Part shown: piece by piece, positions 53,994 through 63,053 of the stretch | Layout: every line of letters begins with the position of its first letter | How positions within the stretch are numbered: the first letter of the stretch is position 1 | Source: Pigmentiphaga litoralis | GTDB lineage: Bacteria; Pseudomonadota; Gammaproteobacteria; Burkholderiales; Burkholderiaceae_B | Direction: 5' to 3' | Assembly (NCBI RefSeq): GCF_014651835.1 | Contig: NZ_BMXQ01000001.1 | Location: forward strand, 930,001-994,000 | Length of the DNA: 64,000 nucleotides | Notes under the pieces: generated by a model | What the model saw: the letters and a program-made list of their open reading frames with translations, nothing else | What the model was told of the DNA's origin: nothing | The model's database searches: none | Made by a program: the position numbers and the translations under genes

Positions 53994-54839
53994 TTAAACC
54001 TGTGTTGCCACCATGTCCGACAGTTCCGCATGGTGCGTCAGCCACGCCACCTGCTCGTGGCGCCGCACCAGGTCGATGGCGTGGATGAACTCGATGGCGC
54101 CGGCCGGGCGGCCGTACACATGGGCATGCAGCGTCATATCCAGGCAGGCCGGCGTACCCAGCAGGCCCCAATTGTCCAGCACGCGCGCCAGGCTGCGCGT
54201 GTACGCCTGTGGCTCGTTGCCATAGCGTACCGACAGCGGCATGTCGTTGACTTCCATGGTGAACGGCATGGCGGTGATCGGGCCGGCCGGCGTGTCCAGC
54301 CGATAGGGAACGTCCGTATCAAAGGTGTCTGCGTGCCAGGCATAGCCGGCCTCGGCCAGCAGTTGCGCCGTCACCCGGCTGGGGGTGCACCGGGGGCTGA
54401 TCCAGCCCGTGGGCCGACTGCCGCTGGCCTGGGTCAGGACTTCGGTGCAGCGGGCGATGTCCTGCCGTTCCTCGGCTTCGGACAGGTACGCCGGAATCAT
54501 GTGCTGACTCCAGCTATGGCCGGCAACCACATGCCCTTGCTGCACGATCGCGGCCAGCAGATCGGGGTAGCGCTCGGCCACGATGCCGCTGACGTAAAAC
54601 ACCGCCCGGGCCTGATGCCGGTCCAGCAGGTCCAGGATGCGCCAGGCGCCGACCTTGGCGCCGTACTCGGCCCAGGAGATGGCCTGGCGGTCCAGCACGC
54701 CGGGCTTCAAGGGATTGCCCATGGGACCGATGCCCGGCGCCGTGTCGTCGGCCCATCCTTCGAGCATGATGCTGATGGGAACGGCCAGCGGGCGTTGAGC
54801 AGGCCAGGTGGCGGGCACTTCACGTTGCGGATACGGCAT
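53994..54839 (-). CDS. Polysaccharide deacetylase family protein
   Basis: 281 aa. NodB-fold features: ISIMLEGWADDTAP in motif 1, GHVVAGHSWSQHMIP with the His-x-x-x-x-His type motif 2, and WISPRCTPSRVTAQLLAEAGY for the Arg/Pro motif 3; motif 1 has a Glu in place of one Asp. It resembles the PuuE/allantoinase-like and imidase-type group more than peptidoglycan deacetylases. No signal peptide, so it is cytosolic. It follows the FAH-family gene by 9 bp and probably acts with it on a ring-opened substrate. Confidence 0.75.
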   Translation of the reverse strand: MPYPQREVPATWPAQRPLAVPISIMLEGWADDTAPGIGPMGNPLKPGVLDRQAISWAEYGAKVGAWRILDLLDRHQARAVFYVSGIVAERYPDLLAAIVQQGHVVAGHSWSQHMIPAYLSEAEERQDIARCTEVLTQASGSRPTGWISPRCTPSRVTAQLLAEAGYAWHADTFDTDVPYRLDTPAGPITAMPFTMEVNDMPLSVRYGNEPQAYTRSLARVLDNWGLLGTPACLDMTLHAHVYGRPAGAIEFIHAIDLVRRHEQVAWLTHHAELSDMVATQV

Positions 54840-54848
54840 GGAGACTCC

Positions 54849-55799
54849 TCAGACAGCAATGACAGGGTTGACCAACGTACCGATGTGTTCGATCTCGCAT
54901 TCCACGACGTCGCCCGGCGCAAGCAATCCCGGCGGGTCCATGGCATAACCGACGCCCGATGGCGTGCCGGTCGCGATCACGTCGCCGGCCTCCAGCGTCA
55001 TGCCGCGCGACAGGTCGGCAATGATGCGGCGAATGGGAAAAATCATTTGCGACGTCCGCGCCTGCTGGCGGATCGTGCCGTTCACCGACAGGGAAAGCGC
55101 CAGGTCTTGCGGATCGGGGATCTGATCGGCGGTCACGATCCACGGGCCCATCGGACAGGAGCCGTCCAGCCCCTTGCCCTTGAACCACTGGTCATGGCGC
55201 CGCTGCAGGTCGCGAGCGCTGATGTCATTGATGATGGTGTAGCCAAAGATGTGGTCGTAGGCATCGGCTTCTGAAATATTGATGCCGCTCTTGCCAATGA
55301 CTACCGCCAGTTCGACTTCATAGTCCAGCTTCTGGGTGATCTTGGCGTCGTACGGGATGGCGGCGCCCGGCCCGATGACGGTCGTGGGCGGCTTGCTGAA
55401 CAACTGGATGTGCTCCGGAAGCTTCACGGTCAGGCCTTGCGCCACATAGCCTTCCTTGACGTGGTCGACATAGTTGCGCCCCACGCAGAAGACGTTCTTG
55501 GCCGGGCGTGGAATGGGCGCCAACAGGCGGATGTCTTCCCGCGCCACGCGCGCGGCGGCCATGGCGATGCTCCGGGCCGCGGTCGCCATCCAGAACAGCA
55601 CGCGCTGGGCAGTGTGCCCGTGGGCGATGATGCCGTGCACCGACGTAAAGGCGTCGGCCATGTCTGGCGGCGCCTGCAGGGTGCCTGATGCAACGGCCAA
55701 ATGGAACGCGCGCTGCAGGTCGAGCACCCCACCGTCGTCCAGCCACAGGCCCGGGCGCGGCCCACCGTTCGGCGTCAGCGAAAACGTGATGATTCGCAT
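54849..55799 (-). CDS. Fumarylacetoacetate hydrolase family protein
   Basis: 316 aa. FAH-fold motifs: VFCVGRNYVDHVKE, QLFSKPPTTVIGPG, LDYEVELAVVIG (metal-binding Glu pair), GYTIINDISARDLQ and VIATGTPSGVG. Members hydrolyse beta-diketones or decarboxylate oxaloacetate-like acids in aromatic degradation. First gene of an operon with the polysaccharide-deacetylase-family gene. A TCATT/AATGA palindrome lies 17 bp upstream. Confidence 0.85.
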   Translation of the reverse strand: MRIITFSLTPNGGPRPGLWLDDGGVLDLQRAFHLAVASGTLQAPPDMADAFTSVHGIIAHGHTAQRVLFWMATAARSIAMAAARVAREDIRLLAPIPRPAKNVFCVGRNYVDHVKEGYVAQGLTVKLPEHIQLFSKPPTTVIGPGAAIPYDAKITQKLDYEVELAVVIGKSGINISEADAYDHIFGYTIINDISARDLQRRHDQWFKGKGLDGSCPMGPWIVTADQIPDPQDLALSLSVNGTIRQQARTSQMIFPIRRIIADLSRGMTLEAGDVIATGTPSGVGYAMDPPGLLAPGDVVECEIEHIGTLVNPVIAV

Positions 55800-55816
55800 G
55801 ACATTTCCCCTTCAAG

Positions 55817-55828
55817 TCATTGTAATGA
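55817..55828. promoter_or_regulatory. Palindrome close to the FAH gene start
   Basis: TCATT-GT-AATGA, a 5-bp inverted repeat, sits 17 bp upstream of the FAH start at 55799. The location fits an operator of the FAH-deacetylase operon; no adjacent regulator gene is visible. Confidence 0.4.
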
Positions 55829-56119
55829 TTGGATAATGGGTCGGGCAGCGCGGCAGTGATGACGCAGGATGAACGCTGACCAGCGTGCGCAAGCCATTCA
55901 GGTCGGCCGCGCTACGCGTCTGCATGCGGCAGACCATCGGACCGAACCGTGAGCGTGTGGGTAGCCGCAGGAATGCCCGCGGAAGCGGGCAGCGGCAGGC
56001 ACCGCCGTGCACCAGAACCAGGCGGTACCAGAGCTTAGAACATAGGGTTTCGGAGCGATATTCGGGGATAGTGGGTAGACCGGGAAGCCACCGTACAACG
56101 CTCGAATCTTGCCTAGTTA

Positions 56120-56135
56120 CTCAGTCGTGACTGAG
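56120..56135. promoter_or_regulatory. CTCAGTC inverted repeat
   Basis: CTCAGTC-GT-GACTGAG is a perfect 7-bp inverted repeat with a 2-nt centre in the region between the ankyrin gene and the FAH operon. It may be a regulator site or a hairpin; it lacks a T-run. Confidence 0.4.
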
Positions 56136-56210
56136 CCTATCGGTTGCATCCCGTCGGGTGCGGCTGATGATGCGCCCTTCGCATAACCCATCGCCGGGCG
56201 GTGGATCGAG

Positions 56211-56960
56211 CTAGCGACCCGAGGCGGCCTTGCGCCGCTTTTCTTCGTTGAGTCGCTCGATCACGAACTGCGCGATCCTCTGGTTGCCGGTCTCGTTGCC
56301 GATGTCCACGGCGTTCTTGCCAGCCTCGTTCCGGGCGTAGCCGTCGGCACTCTCGTCCAGCAGCAGCTTGACGGTCGACTCATGGCCGTAGCGGACCGCC
56401 ATCATCAGCGCAGTCGACTTGTCGGGCGACTCGGCGTCGATGTACGCATAGTTTTCGATCAGCAGGCGGACGACGTCATCGGCGCCCGCCGTCGCGGCAT
56501 AGTGCAAGGCCGTCCAGCCTGGCTGATTGACCTCCGCCCCGCGCGCAATCATCGCCTTGGCCCGCGCAAGGTCCTTCTTGATCGCCAGGTACATCAGCGG
56601 CGACTCGCCAAGCAGATTGCGCTGGTTCAGGTCAATGCGCTTGTCGGCCATCAGCACCGCGTAGGTGTCCCACGCTTCGACCTTGATCGCCTCCAGCAAG
56701 GGAGAGTTCGAATTGCCGTTGACCGCATTCGGGCTCACGCCCTTCGCCAGATATGTCTTGACGTTGAAAGCCCGGTCGTTGGCGATGTCGATCCAGAAAT
56801 CAACCGGCGCCGTGGGCGCAGGTTTGCCCGTCTGCTGGCCTGCGGAAGGGGCTTGCGCCTGTACGGTCCCCGTCAGCGACATGCCGGTAGCCAGTGCAAG
56901 TGCGGCCGCGCTGGATGACAGCAGGCGGCGGGTCGAACATGTGAAACGACTAGACATCAT
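56211..56960 (-). CDS. Ankyrin-repeat periplasmic protein
   Basis: 249 aa. A signal peptide with cleavage near VQAQA (about 35) is followed by about four or five ankyrin repeats between residues 50 and 235 (SPLLEAIKVEAWDTYAVLMADK, SPLMYLAIKKDLARAKAMIARG, TALHYAATAGADDVVRLLIENY, TALMMAVRYGHESTVKLLLDES). It is a protein-binding scaffold in the periplasm, partner unknown. It follows tatD on the same strand after 123 bp of AT-rich spacer, the usual neighbourhood in Burkholderiales. Confidence 0.83.
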   Translation of the reverse strand: MMSSRFTCSTRRLLSSSAAALALATGMSLTGTVQAQAPSAGQQTGKPAPTAPVDFWIDIANDRAFNVKTYLAKGVSPNAVNGNSNSPLLEAIKVEAWDTYAVLMADKRIDLNQRNLLGESPLMYLAIKKDLARAKAMIARGAEVNQPGWTALHYAATAGADDVVRLLIENYAYIDAESPDKSTALMMAVRYGHESTVKLLLDESADGYARNEAGKNAVDIGNETGNQRIAQFVIERLNEEKRRKAASGR

Positions 56961-57083
56961 TCACCTTAGGTTTTGCGGGTAACGCTTTGATTAGTATGAG
57001 GAAATATTAAAAATCAATATCCTCTGATTAAAGTGATTTATGAGGTACGCACCAATGCCGAGCATCCTGGAAATCACGTTAAA

Positions 57084-57854
57084 TCAATGCGCTATCCCTT
57101 TGAAGAGACGAAAGAAATTATCGGTTGACGCCTTGGCCACCTCCGCCACCGTCAATCCGCGCAGATCCGCAATTCGCTCTGCGACGTGGATGACTTTGGA
57201 CGGATCGTTGAGCTTGCCCCGATGCGGCACCGGCGCCAGGTACGGCGAATCGGTCTCGATCAGCAGCCGGTCCAGCGGAATCGTCCGCGCAACTTCATGC
57301 AGTTCCTTGGCATTCTTGAACGTGACGATGCCCGAAAACGAAATATAGAAATTCAGGTCGATTGCCGCGTCCGCCACCGCCTGCGATTCGGTAAAGCAGT
57401 GCATGACGCCGCCCGCTTCAGCCGCGCCCTCTTCCCGCATCAGGCGCAGCGTGTCTTCGGACGATGACCGTGTGTGGATGATCAGCGGCTTGGCGACTTC
57501 GCGTGCTGCCCGGATATGGCGCCGGAAGCGTTCGCGCTGCCACTCCAGGTCCCCGGTCAGACGGTAGTAGTCGAGCCCGGTTTCGCCGATGGCCACCACC
57601 TTTTCCGTTGCCGACAACCGCACCAGTTCTTCCACCGACGGGTCCGGCGTGTCTTCGTAGTCGGGATGCACCCCGACCGACGCCCACAAGCGGGGCTGGC
57701 TGTGCACGACTTCCATCAGCTCGGGCCAGTCAGGCAGATTGACGCTGACCACCAGCGCATGCCCCACCTGATTGCGGTCCATGGCCTCAAGGATCTCGGG
57801 CAACTGCTTGCGCAGTTCAGGAAAGTTCAGGTGACAGTGGGAATCGACAAACAT
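57084..57854 (-). CDS. TatD-family metal-dependent hydrolase
   Basis: 256 aa. The TIM-barrel metal site is visible: DSHCHL (His6 and His8), GETGLDYY (Glu), LIIHTRSSSED (His), GVMHCFTES (His) and LLIETDSPYLAPVPHRG (Asp). TatD enzymes are 3'-5' exonucleases/deoxyribonucleases, and the protein is cytosolic. It lies 39 bp after holB in the same run, a very common arrangement in proteobacteria. A small hairpin (GAGG...CCTC, 56998-57024) is in the spacer to the next gene. Confidence 0.88.
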   Translation of the reverse strand: MFVDSHCHLNFPELRKQLPEILEAMDRNQVGHALVVSVNLPDWPELMEVVHSQPRLWASVGVHPDYEDTPDPSVEELVRLSATEKVVAIGETGLDYYRLTGDLEWQRERFRRHIRAAREVAKPLIIHTRSSSEDTLRLMREEGAAEAGGVMHCFTESQAVADAAIDLNFYISFSGIVTFKNAKELHEVARTIPLDRLLIETDSPYLAPVPHRGKLNDPSKVIHVAERIADLRGLTVAEVAKASTDNFFRLFKGIAH

Positions 57855-57893
57855 GGCAAGGGATCAGCTCAGGTAGAAGGAAAGGGAAGGCAC

Positions 57894-58967
57894 TCAGGCT
57901 GCCTTCAGGCACGCCGCCGTCACGCGCAGCATGGCGTCGTGCGCAAACAGCTTGGCATTCAACGGATGGGTTGCGATCATGCGCTGCCGGGTCAGCCAGC
58001 GCGCCATGTCGGCGACGGCATGCCGGCTGGCGCGGGCCGCCACGCGGGCCAGGGGCTCGGCCAGCGACGGGAAGTAGCGCACGGGGGCACCGGCCTGCAA
58101 CAGGGCCAGATCGGTGCACCAGCGCTGCAGGGCGTCGATCCACTCCGGCGCTGGCACCTTGTCCAGTGTATCGACCAGCGCGCCGGTGTCGGGTGCCTGG
58201 CCCCGCGCCAAGGCCTGCGCCAGGGTGTCGAGCCAGTCGGCCCGTACCGGCAGGTCCGCCTCGATGCGACGGGCAGCCGCCACTGGTGCCCCGCCGACCG
58301 CCGCCAGCTGGGCCGCCGCGTCCTTGACGCCGCGCGCTTCCAGCCACGGCAAGGCGACATTGGCCGGCGGAGTCGCCAGCGGGAGCCGCCGGCACCGTGA
58401 CACCAGGGTCGGCAGCAAACGATCCGGCGCGTCGGACACCAACAGAAATACCGTATGGGGCGGCGGTTCTTCCAGCACCTTGAGCAGGCCATTGGCCGAA
58501 ATGGTATTGAGCGTTTCGGCCGGATAGAGCACGACGACCCGCAGCCCGCCCCGGTGCGTGCCGGTGTTGACCCACGATTCCACGGACCGGATCTGTTCGA
58601 TCCGGATTTCCTTGGACGGCGCGCGTTTGCTGGCTGCCTTGCCTGCTTCGGCCGGCTCTTCCATGTCGCCGTCCAGGGCGTCTTCCAGCACACCTTCGGC
58701 CAGGGCCACCGCTTCGGGGCGGATGCGCCGGAAGTCCGGATGATTGCCCGACCCGTACCAGGTACATGCCGAGCACACGCCACAGGCAAGGCCACCCTGC
58801 GGCGACTCGCACAGCAGCGCTGCCGCGGCCGCCCGGGCAAATTCGACCTTGCCGATGCCGGCCAGGCCATGGATCAACCACGCATGGGCAAACCGTTCGC
58901 GTTGCTGCGCGCCCAGCCATTCCCGCGCCGTCTCGACCTGCCAGGGATAGAACTGCGGCACGCTCAT
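57894..58967 (-). CDS. holB: DNA polymerase III delta-prime subunit
   Basis: 357 aa. Clamp-loader AAA+ fold with [11 protein letters not shown] in the P-loop place, a four-Cys zinc module (Cys residues in [18 protein letters not shown]), [16 protein letters not shown] and [24 protein letters not shown] with the SRC motif. It is the structural subunit of the DnaX clamp loader. An extra stretch at about 115-140 ([17 protein letters not shown]) is charged. Its ATG overlaps the tmk stop by 4 bp. Confidence 0.88.
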   Translation of the reverse strand: MSVPQFYPWQVETAREWLGAQQRERFAHAWLIHGLAGIGKVEFARAAAAALLCESPQGGLACGVCSACTWYGSGNHPDFRRIRPEAVALAEGVLEDALDGDMEEPAEAGKAASKRAPSKEIRIEQIRSVESWVNTGTHRGGLRVVVLYPAETLNTISANGLLKVLEEPPPHTVFLLVSDAPDRLLPTLVSRCRRLPLATPPANVALPWLEARGVKDAAAQLAAVGGAPVAAARRIEADLPVRADWLDTLAQALARGQAPDTGALVDTLDKVPAPEWIDALQRWCTDLALLQAGAPVRYFPSLAEPLARVAARASRHAVADMARWLTRQRMIATHPLNAKLFAHDAMLRVTAACLKAA

Positions 58968-59620
58968 GCCCGCGTTCCTGTGCTCGCCAGCAAGCTGGCC
59001 AGGTCCTCGGCCAGGTCAACCCGTATGGCCTCGATGCTCCGGCTCGAGTCGACAATGCGTATCCGCCCGCCCGACATGTCGGCCCGCGCATGGTAGGCCG
59101 CCCGCGTCCGTTCAAAGAACGCGTCCCCTTCCCGCTCGAAACGATCCAGGTCCCGCGACCGGTTCAGGCGCTCGCGGGCCACAGCCAGCGGCACATCGAA
59201 CAGCCACGTCCGGTCCGGCTGCAGGTCGCCCTGCACCCACGCCTCCAGCGCGGCGATCCGCGCCGCGCCCAGCTGCCGGCCCCCGCCCTGGTAGGCGTAG
59301 CTGGCATCCGTGTAGCGGTCGCATACCACCCACTGTCCGGCTTCCAGCGCCGGCTGGATGACGGTGTGCAGATGCTCGCACCGCCCGGCAAACATCAACA
59401 GGGTTTCGGTATCCAGCCGCATCGGGTCGTTCAGCAGCAGGTCGCGCAGCTTTTCACCCAGCGGCGTGCCACCCGGCTCGCGGGTCTGGACCACGGACAG
59501 ACCCCGGTCGCGCAATTGCGCCACCAGCCAGTCCACATGGGTGCTCTTGCCGGCGCCGTCCACCCCTTCCAGGGTGATAAAGCGGCCGCGCGGCGGTACG
59601 GAATGGGTCATGCTCATCAT
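58964..59620 (-). CDS. tmk: Thymidylate kinase
   Basis: 218 aa. P-loop [18 protein letters not shown] motif [15 protein letters not shown] and a Lid with [18 protein letters not shown]. It phosphorylates dTMP to dTDP, needed for DNA synthesis. Three start codons (59620, 59617, 59611) are in frame; 59620 overlaps the mltG stop. It is translated with mltG and holB. Confidence 0.9.
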   Translation of the reverse strand: MMSMTHSVPPRGRFITLEGVDGAGKSTHVDWLVAQLRDRGLSVVQTREPGGTPLGEKLRDLLLNDPMRLDTETLLMFAGRCEHLHTVIQPALEAGQWVVCDRYTDASYAYQGGGRQLGAARIAALEAWVQGDLQPDRTWLFDVPLAVARERLNRSRDLDRFEREGDAFFERTRAAYHARADMSGGRIRIVDSSRSIEAIRVDLAEDLASLLASTGTRA

Positions 59621-60645
59621 TTTTTCTGGCCGCGGCCCAGCTGGTAGGTGCCAACGGCGCGATTGTGTTCGTCCAGCGACGAGGAAAAGGCGCTCGTGCC
59701 GTTGCCGCGCGATACGAAATACAGGTACCGATGCGGCTCGGGCAGGACCGCGGCCATCAGGGACGCCCGGCCCGGGTTCGAGATTGGCGTGGGCGGCAGC
59801 CCGCGGCGCGTGTACGTATTCCAGGCCGTGTCCGCCTGCAGGTCGCGGCGGCGCAGGTTGCCGTCGAAGCTCTCGCCCAGCCCGTAGATCACGGTGGGAT
59901 CCGTCTGCAGCGGCATGCCGATGCGCAGCCGGTTGACGAACACGCCTGAAATCCGGTCACGCTCGGCCTCGTGACCGGTTTCCTTTTCAATGATGGATGC
60001 CAGGATCAGGGCCTCGTACGGCGTCTTCAGGGGCAGATCGGCCGACCGCTTGTTCCAGACCTCTTCCAGTTCGTGCGCCTGGGCGCGGTAGGCCCGCCGC
60101 AGGATATCGATGTCGCTCGATCCGACCGAAAACAGATACGTGTCGGGAAAGAACAGGCCTTCGGGGTGCGTGGCGCTGGTGCCCAGCAGGGTCAGCAGGG
60201 TCGTGTCGTCCACCCCGTCCAGGGTTTGCCGGATATCGGGATGCCTGCGTAGCGCCGCGCGTATCTGCCGGTAGTTCCAGCCTTCGATGAACGTGACGTC
60301 GCGCTGCGTTACGTCGCCGCGCGTCAGCCGGTTCAGCACCGTCCACAAGGAATCCCCCCGCACGATCTCATAGCCGCCCGCCTTGACCTTGCGGTCGGCG
60401 CCGGTGATCCGCGCGAACGCCACCAGCGCGTCGGGGTAAACCGGGATCCCGGCTTCCTGCAGTTGCCGGGCAATGCTGCGCAGGCTGGATCCTTCGTCGA
60501 TCACGAAGTCGACCTTGTCGGCGGACAGGGACAGCGGCGCGCGCAGCCAGTACAGCGCGCCGGCGGCAACGATGCCGGCCAGCAGCAGTGGCACGAGGAT
60601 CACGATCGTGATCAGTCGTTTCTTGGAGAAATGTGGTTTTTGCAT
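59617..60645 (-). CDS. mltG: Endolytic transglycosylase MltG (YceG)
   Basis: 342 aa. One N-terminal membrane helix ([24 protein letters not shown]), a LysM-like segment, and the catalytic Glu in [35 protein letters not shown] and [18 protein letters not shown]-type [19 protein letters not shown] are family signatures. It cleaves nascent glycan strands and sets their length. First gene of mltG-tmk-holB-tatD; the stop overlaps the tmk start. Divergent from ygfZ. Confidence 0.9.
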   Translation of the reverse strand: MQKPHFSKKRLITIVILVPLLLAGIVAAGALYWLRAPLSLSADKVDFVIDEGSSLRSIARQLQEAGIPVYPDALVAFARITGADRKVKAGGYEIVRGDSLWTVLNRLTRGDVTQRDVTFIEGWNYRQIRAALRRHPDIRQTLDGVDDTTLLTLLGTSATHPEGLFFPDTYLFSVGSSDIDILRRAYRAQAHELEEVWNKRSADLPLKTPYEALILASIIEKETGHEAERDRISGVFVNRLRIGMPLQTDPTVIYGLGESFDGNLRRRDLQADTAWNTYTRRGLPPTPISNPGRASLMAAVLPEPHRYLYFVSRGNGTSAFSSSLDEHNRAVGTYQLGRGQKK

Positions 60646-60653
60646 GGGCTGCC

Positions 60654-60659
60654 TATAAT
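60654..60659 (+). promoter_or_regulatory. Candidate -10 element of ygfZ
   Basis: A perfect TATAAT lies 31 bp upstream of the ygfZ start in the 44-bp divergent gap to mltG. No good -35 is visible at 16-18 bp (ATGTGG at 60631-60636), so a transcription start near 60667 is tentative. Confidence 0.35.
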
Positions 60660-60689
60660 ACTTCGATCATCTTCCGGGGCTTACCCACT

Positions 60690-61757
60690 ATGCTCGCGCT
60701 CCATGCATTATCCCCTGTTCCCGCAGCCGGGCTCGCCGACGGGGCCGTGGCCCTCACGCCGCTCGACACGCTGTCGGTGGTGCACGCCGCCGGCGCCGAC
60801 ACGATCACCTTCCTGCAAGGGCAACTGACGCAGGATGTGAAATCGCTGGGTGCCCATCAGGCGCGCCTCGCAGGCTACTGCACGGCCAAGGGGCGGCTGC
60901 TGGCCAGTGGCGTGGTCTGGACGGATACCCTCGCCGCCGACGTCGGCTGCTACCTGATGGTCTCGTCCGACCTGGCTGCGGCCTTCCAGAAGCGCCTGTC
61001 CATGTTCGTGCTGCGCGCCAAGGTCAAGTTGGCCGCGGCCCCGCTCGTGGTGGTTGGCGTAACGGCCCGTCAGGGTGGCGTCGCCGCGCTGAACGCTGCG
61101 TTCGGCGACCTGCCCCGCGGCGCGTGGGACCGGGTCGACTTGCCCAGTGGCACCTGGATCGCCGCACCTGCCGCCGTCGAATCCGCCGACGGCGTCCAGG
61201 CCCGCTGGTGGTGGGTGGGCACTGAGGACGCCTTGGGCGCTGCGGTCGCCACACTGGGCGCAGCCGCCTTCCGGGCGGAACCGTCCGCCTGGCAGGCGGA
61301 CGACATCGCGGCCGGACTGCCGTGGATCACGGCCGCCACGCAAGACGTGTTCGTGCCGCAAACCGTCAATCTGGAACTGGTGGGCGGCGTCAGCTTTACC
61401 AAAGGCTGCTATCCCGGCCAGGAAGTGGTCGCGCGCAGCCATTACCTGGGCAAGCTCAAACGCCGCATGTTCCGCGGCACGGCCCAGGCCGGCGATGTGC
61501 ACGCGAAAGGCATCCAGCCTGTCGCCCTGCCGGGTACTGACATCTTCCACAGCGCCGACCCTGCCCAGCCTTGCGGCCGCGTGGTCAACGCCGCCGTGTC
61601 GGGCGCGGCGGGTGATCCAGCCGCATCGCGCGTGGCCGTGCTGTTCGAAAGCACCTTTGTCTCGATGGAAAGTGGCTCGGTCCACCTGGGCGCCGCCGAC
61701 GGCCCCGCGTTGACCGTGCTCCCGCTCCCCTACCCGCTGGCCGACAAGGGCGCCTGA
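60690..61757 (+). CDS. ygfZ: Folate-binding YgfZ/GcvT-like protein (Fe-S assembly)
   Basis: 355 aa. The YgfZ signature KGCYPGQEVVARSHYLGKLKR lies near residue 240; the N-terminal GcvT-like region has TFLQGQLTQDVKSL. YgfZ helps assemble or repair Fe-S clusters of a subset of enzymes in a folate-dependent way. It starts at the ATG at 60690; the frame is open upstream. No neighbour has a clear functional link. Confidence 0.87.
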   Translation: MLALHALSPVPAAGLADGAVALTPLDTLSVVHAAGADTITFLQGQLTQDVKSLGAHQARLAGYCTAKGRLLASGVVWTDTLAADVGCYLMVSSDLAAAFQKRLSMFVLRAKVKLAAAPLVVVGVTARQGGVAALNAAFGDLPRGAWDRVDLPSGTWIAAPAAVESADGVQARWWWVGTEDALGAAVATLGAAAFRAEPSAWQADDIAAGLPWITAATQDVFVPQTVNLELVGGVSFTKGCYPGQEVVARSHYLGKLKRRMFRGTAQAGDVHAKGIQPVALPGTDIFHSADPAQPCGRVVNAAVSGAAGDPAASRVAVLFESTFVSMESGSVHLGAADGPALTVLPLPYPLADKGA

Positions 61758-61804
61758 CTCCTGGCGCCATGTCCCCAGGGGTGACAGACGCCCTGCCCAG
61801 GGAT

Positions 61805-61833
61805 GACCGGACGCTGCCAGGCGGCGTCCGGTC
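61805..61833. terminator. 10-bp stem-loop downstream of ygfZ
   Basis: GACCGGACGC (61805-61814) pairs perfectly with GCGTCCGGTC (61824-61833) over a 9-nt loop, 48 bp past the ygfZ stop. There is no T-run directly after, so it may be mRNA-end protection, with the true stop at the second hairpin. Confidence 0.45.
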
Positions 61834-61860
61834 CCTGAGTCAGCCGCTTCGGCCCACTGC

Positions 61861-61891
61861 CGCCCTGCCTTGCAGGGTGCCTGCTTTTTTT
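61861..61891 (+). terminator. Intrinsic terminator upstream of the DUF4936 gene
   Basis: An 8-bp stem (CGCCCTGC with GCAGGGTG, one G-U) or a competing 5-bp stem (GCAGG with CCTGC) lies directly before a seven-T run (61885-61891). The two stems share bases, so they exclude each other. It ends 17 bp before the DUF4936 start, so ygfZ transcription would stop here and the next gene has its own start or relies on read-through. Confidence 0.6.
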
Positions 61892-61908
61892 GACTTAAGG
61901 GTCGTCCC

Positions 61909-62229
61909 ATGTCCGTGTCTTCTCATCTCTACGTGTATTACAAGCTTGCCGATGGCGATCAGGCCGCGGCCCGCCTGCTGGCCTTTCAGGTGCTCGACGC
62001 CGGCAAGCCCTGGTGTGACCGCACCGCCCTGCAACGCCGCCCCGGACTGCGCGACGGCGTCAGCACCTGGATGGAGACTTACGAGAATGTGTGGGACATC
62101 GGCGCGCTGGAACACGCCATCAACGCGGCCGCCATCAGCTCGGGCCTGAGCGCGCGGCTGGCCAGCCCGCGTCATGCGGAAATCTTTGAAGATATTCCCG
62201 TGTCCCTCGACTTCGGCAGCATCGAGTAA
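61909..62229 (+). CDS. DUF4936 family protein
   Basis: 106 aa, a small soluble protein of the DUF4936 group. HLYVYYKLADGDQAAARLLAFQVLD is a beta-alpha unit, and LQRRPGLRDGVSTWMETYENV is the conserved core; RHAEIFEDI sits near the C-terminus. It resembles dimeric alpha/beta barrels. Function unknown. The NRDE gene starts 8 bp after its stop, so the two are an operon. Confidence 0.8.
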   Translation: MSVSSHLYVYYKLADGDQAAARLLAFQVLDAGKPWCDRTALQRRPGLRDGVSTWMETYENVWDIGALEHAINAAAISSGLSARLASPRHAEIFEDIPVSLDFGSIE

Positions 62230-62237
62230 TTTGCAGC

Positions 62238-63053
62238 ATGTGTCTGATTGCCTTTGCCTGGGACCCCACCGGCCCCCAACGCCTCGTGGTCGTCGCCAAC
62301 CGGGACGAGTTCTACACGCGCCCCACGGCGCCGGCCGACTGGTGGGACGATGCCCCCGACCTGTGGGCTGGCCGTGACCTGATGGCCGGCGGCACCTGGA
62401 TGGGCATCACGAAGTCGGGGCGCTTTGCGGCGCTGACCAACTATCGGGAAGCCAATACCTACCGTGCCAACCTGCTTTCGCGCGGGCATCTGGTGGCCGA
62501 TTTTCTGACCGGCACCGCGTCGCCGGGCGCCTACCTCGACACCGTGTCGCGCAGCGCGGGGCAATTCAACGGCTTCAACCTGGTCACCGGGATCCTGACG
62601 GGGGATCACCCGGCCCTGTGGTACTTCGGGCACCGGCCCGGCGGCTACCCGACGGTCGCCCCGGTATCGCTGGAAGCCGGTGTGTACGGGCTGTCGAATG
62701 CCGTGCTGGACACCCCGTGGCCCAAGGTCGTCCGGACCACGGGCAGCCTGGCGACCTTGAAGGCGACCGAAGCCAAGGTGCCGGCCTACCTGGCCCTGCT
62801 CAGCGATCAGGCCGAAGCCGAAGACCTGGACCTGCCCAGCACCGGGGTGCCCATCGAATGGGAACGCACGCTGTCGTCGACGTTCATCGTAAGCCCGACC
62901 TACGGCACCCGTGCCCAGACCGTCATCCAGGTCAGGAACGACGAAGCCCTGGTGGTCGAGCGCAGCTTCGACAACGCGAAACAGGCAGGCGCCATGGCGC
63001 CCGCTGCGGTGCGTCAGGCCACGTTCGTGATGTCGAAGACCGAGCGCAAGTAG
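62238..63053 (+). CDS. NRDE (TANGO2-like) family protein
   Basis: 271 aa. The NTN-hydrolase-like core starts MCLIAFAW (Cys2 may be the nucleophile after Met removal) and has VVANRDEFYTRP, the NRDE signature, GGTWMGITKSGRFAALTNYR and GVYGLSNAVLDTPWPK. TANGO2 relatives are linked to heme and acyl-CoA handling. It is coupled to DUF4936 with an 8-bp gap; its 3' end overlaps the opposite hydrolase by 40 bp. Confidence 0.85.
   Translation: MCLIAFAWDPTGPQRLVVVANRDEFYTRPTAPADWWDDAPDLWAGRDLMAGGTWMGITKSGRFAALTNYREANTYRANLLSRGHLVADFLTGTASPGAYLDTVSRSAGQFNGFNLVTGILTGDHPALWYFGHRPGGYPTVAPVSLEAGVYGLSNAVLDTPWPKVVRTTGSLATLKATEAKVPAYLALLSDQAEAEDLDLPSTGVPIEWERTLSSTFIVSPTYGTRAQTVIQVRNDEALVVERSFDNAKQAGAMAPAAVRQATFVMSKTERK

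Larger units (their letters stand above)
55800..56210. other. Gene-free 411-bp region upstream of the FAH operon
   Basis: No supported gene. It holds the palindromes at 55817-55828 and 56120-56135, and a GCCCGC/GCGGGC hairpin (55975-55990, GGAA loop). Small open frames on both strands have no protein-like composition. It lies between the FAH operon promoter and the 3' end of the ankyrin gene. Confidence 0.5.

Noticed and set aside
54840-55799. FAH-family gene as part of a complete aromatic-degradation cluster
   Set aside because: No ring-cleavage dioxygenase, decarboxylase or hydratase genes are near; only the polysaccharide-deacetylase-family gene is co-directional.
57040-57348. 102-codon plus-strand frame over the 3' end of tatD
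   Set aside because: Antisense to conserved TatD residues and without an RBS.
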